This document shows positions 11,743-12,083 of a stretch of 12,083 nucleotides of DNA, piece after piece. Below the pieces are notes generated by a model, which saw only the letters and a list, made by a program, of their open reading frames with translations, did not search any database and was not told the origin of the DNA. The stretch covers positions 1 through 12,083 of the forward strand of contig JAMCXE010000029.1 in assembly GCA_023474975.1 (NCBI GenBank), read 5' to 3'. A program made the translations under genes and the position numbers. Each line of letters starts with the position of its first letter. Positions within the stretch are counted from its first letter, which is position 1. The DNA is from Patescibacteria group bacterium. GTDB lineage: Bacteria > Patescibacteriota > Minisyncoccia > UBA6257 > 02-FULL-45-10c.

Positions 11743-12083
11743 ATGAAACCGATTATTTTTTTCTATACCGTTATTTTTTCTGCATTACTGGCTCTTTTGC
11801 CTGTTTTTTCTTTTGCACAAATGCTTACTAGCGAAGAGAGGATCCAACTTGAAGCTCAACTGGCTCAGGTCCAAGCCGAACAGGCGCAAGCCCAAAAGGA
11901 CCTCGCCATCGCAAAATCAAAATCTTCTTCATTGCAAAATGATATAAATTTACTTGCTGCAAAAATAAAAGCCGAACAGCTTGAGATTCAAGCAAAGAAT
12001 CTGCTAATAAAAAAACTTGGAGATAATATTGTGGGGACGCAGGCGGAAATAGACAGGCTTGATGGGCAAATTTCTGTAAGTAA
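11743..12083 (+). CDS. Secreted coiled-coil protein, probable EnvC-like/M23 murein hydrolase (partial)
   Basis: The first 113 codons of a gene that continues past the window. Residues 1-26 are a signal peptide (hydrophobic core IIFFYTVIFSALLALLPV, cleavage after SFA). The rest is rich in Gln, Glu, Ala, Lys and Leu with heptad spacing (for example LEAQLAQVQAEQAQAQKDL), a long coiled coil. This layout is typical of EnvC-like proteins, which activate cell-wall amidases at the septum or carry an M23 LytM peptidase at the C-terminus. The deciding domain lies beyond 12083, so the name is inference. The envelope genes upstream agree with a wall role. The ATG at 11743 has no Shine-Dalgarno sequence but follows an extended -10 closely. 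Confidence 0.75.
   Translation, partial: MKPIIFFYTVIFSALLALLPVFSFAQMLTSEERIQLEAQLAQVQAEQAQAQKDLAIAKSKSSSLQNDINLLAAKIKAEQLEIQAKNLLIKKLGDNIVGTQAEIDRLDGQISVS

Noticed and set aside
1..12083. tRNA, rRNA or CRISPR array
   Set aside because: I saw no cloverleaf-like GC-rich segments, no rRNA signatures and no regularly spaced short repeats. The only large repeat is the mltG duplication.

Overview
The window looks like a piece of a small, moderately AT-rich bacterial genome of the Candidatus Patescibacteria (CPR), most likely a Parcubacteria-type lineage. This is inferred from gene content and style: ftsA-ftsZ followed by an adenosylcobalamin-dependent ribonucleotide reductase, envelope genes with Ser/Thr-rich secreted repeats ending in a peptidoglycan-binding domain, very short leaders, and almost no Shine-Dalgarno sequences. 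No phylogenetic test could be run.

Layout. Bases 73-2500 (+) carry the division pair ftsA and ftsZ. Bases 2612-4730 (+) carry an nrdJ-type class II ribonucleotide reductase. It is broken by a +1 frameshift near 3053 and also seems to lack two conserved stretches near 3486-3504. It ends at a bidirectional terminator (4734-4758). Bases 4745-6776 are on the minus strand: rarA, then a bacteriohemerythrin, then about 300 bp with at most a gene remnant, then a 38-residue membrane peptide whose stop codon lies in the loop of the shared terminator. Bases 6944-8563 (+) encode the lytic transglycosylase MltG, enlarged by an apparently exact, in-frame 621-bp tandem duplication. Bases 8640-10598 (+) encode a secreted repeat protein with five paired-cysteine modules and a C-terminal peptidoglycan-binding domain. 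Bases 10755-11643 (+) are a two-gene operon of an ArsR-type repressor and a DUF302-like/glutaredoxin fusion, with a palindromic operator in its promoter. From 11743 a secreted coiled-coil protein, probably an EnvC-like or M23 murein hydrolase, runs off the window.

How it fits together. Most of the window serves the envelope and division: FtsA/FtsZ build and anchor the Z-ring, MltG trims nascent glycan strands, and the two secreted proteins probably bind or remodel peptidoglycan. The hemerythrin and the ArsR/glutaredoxin operon point to oxygen, thiol or metal stress handling. RarA and the reductase belong to DNA maintenance and dNTP supply, but the reductase as written cannot be made as one chain.

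The points most worth a second look are the mltG duplication (real or assembly artefact), the doubly damaged nrdJ, the ArsR/DUF302-glutaredoxin operon with its operator and apparently leaderless start, and the 38-residue membrane peptide, the only gene here with a textbook ribosome binding site. I see no tRNA, rRNA, CRISPR array, complete insertion sequence or riboswitch.
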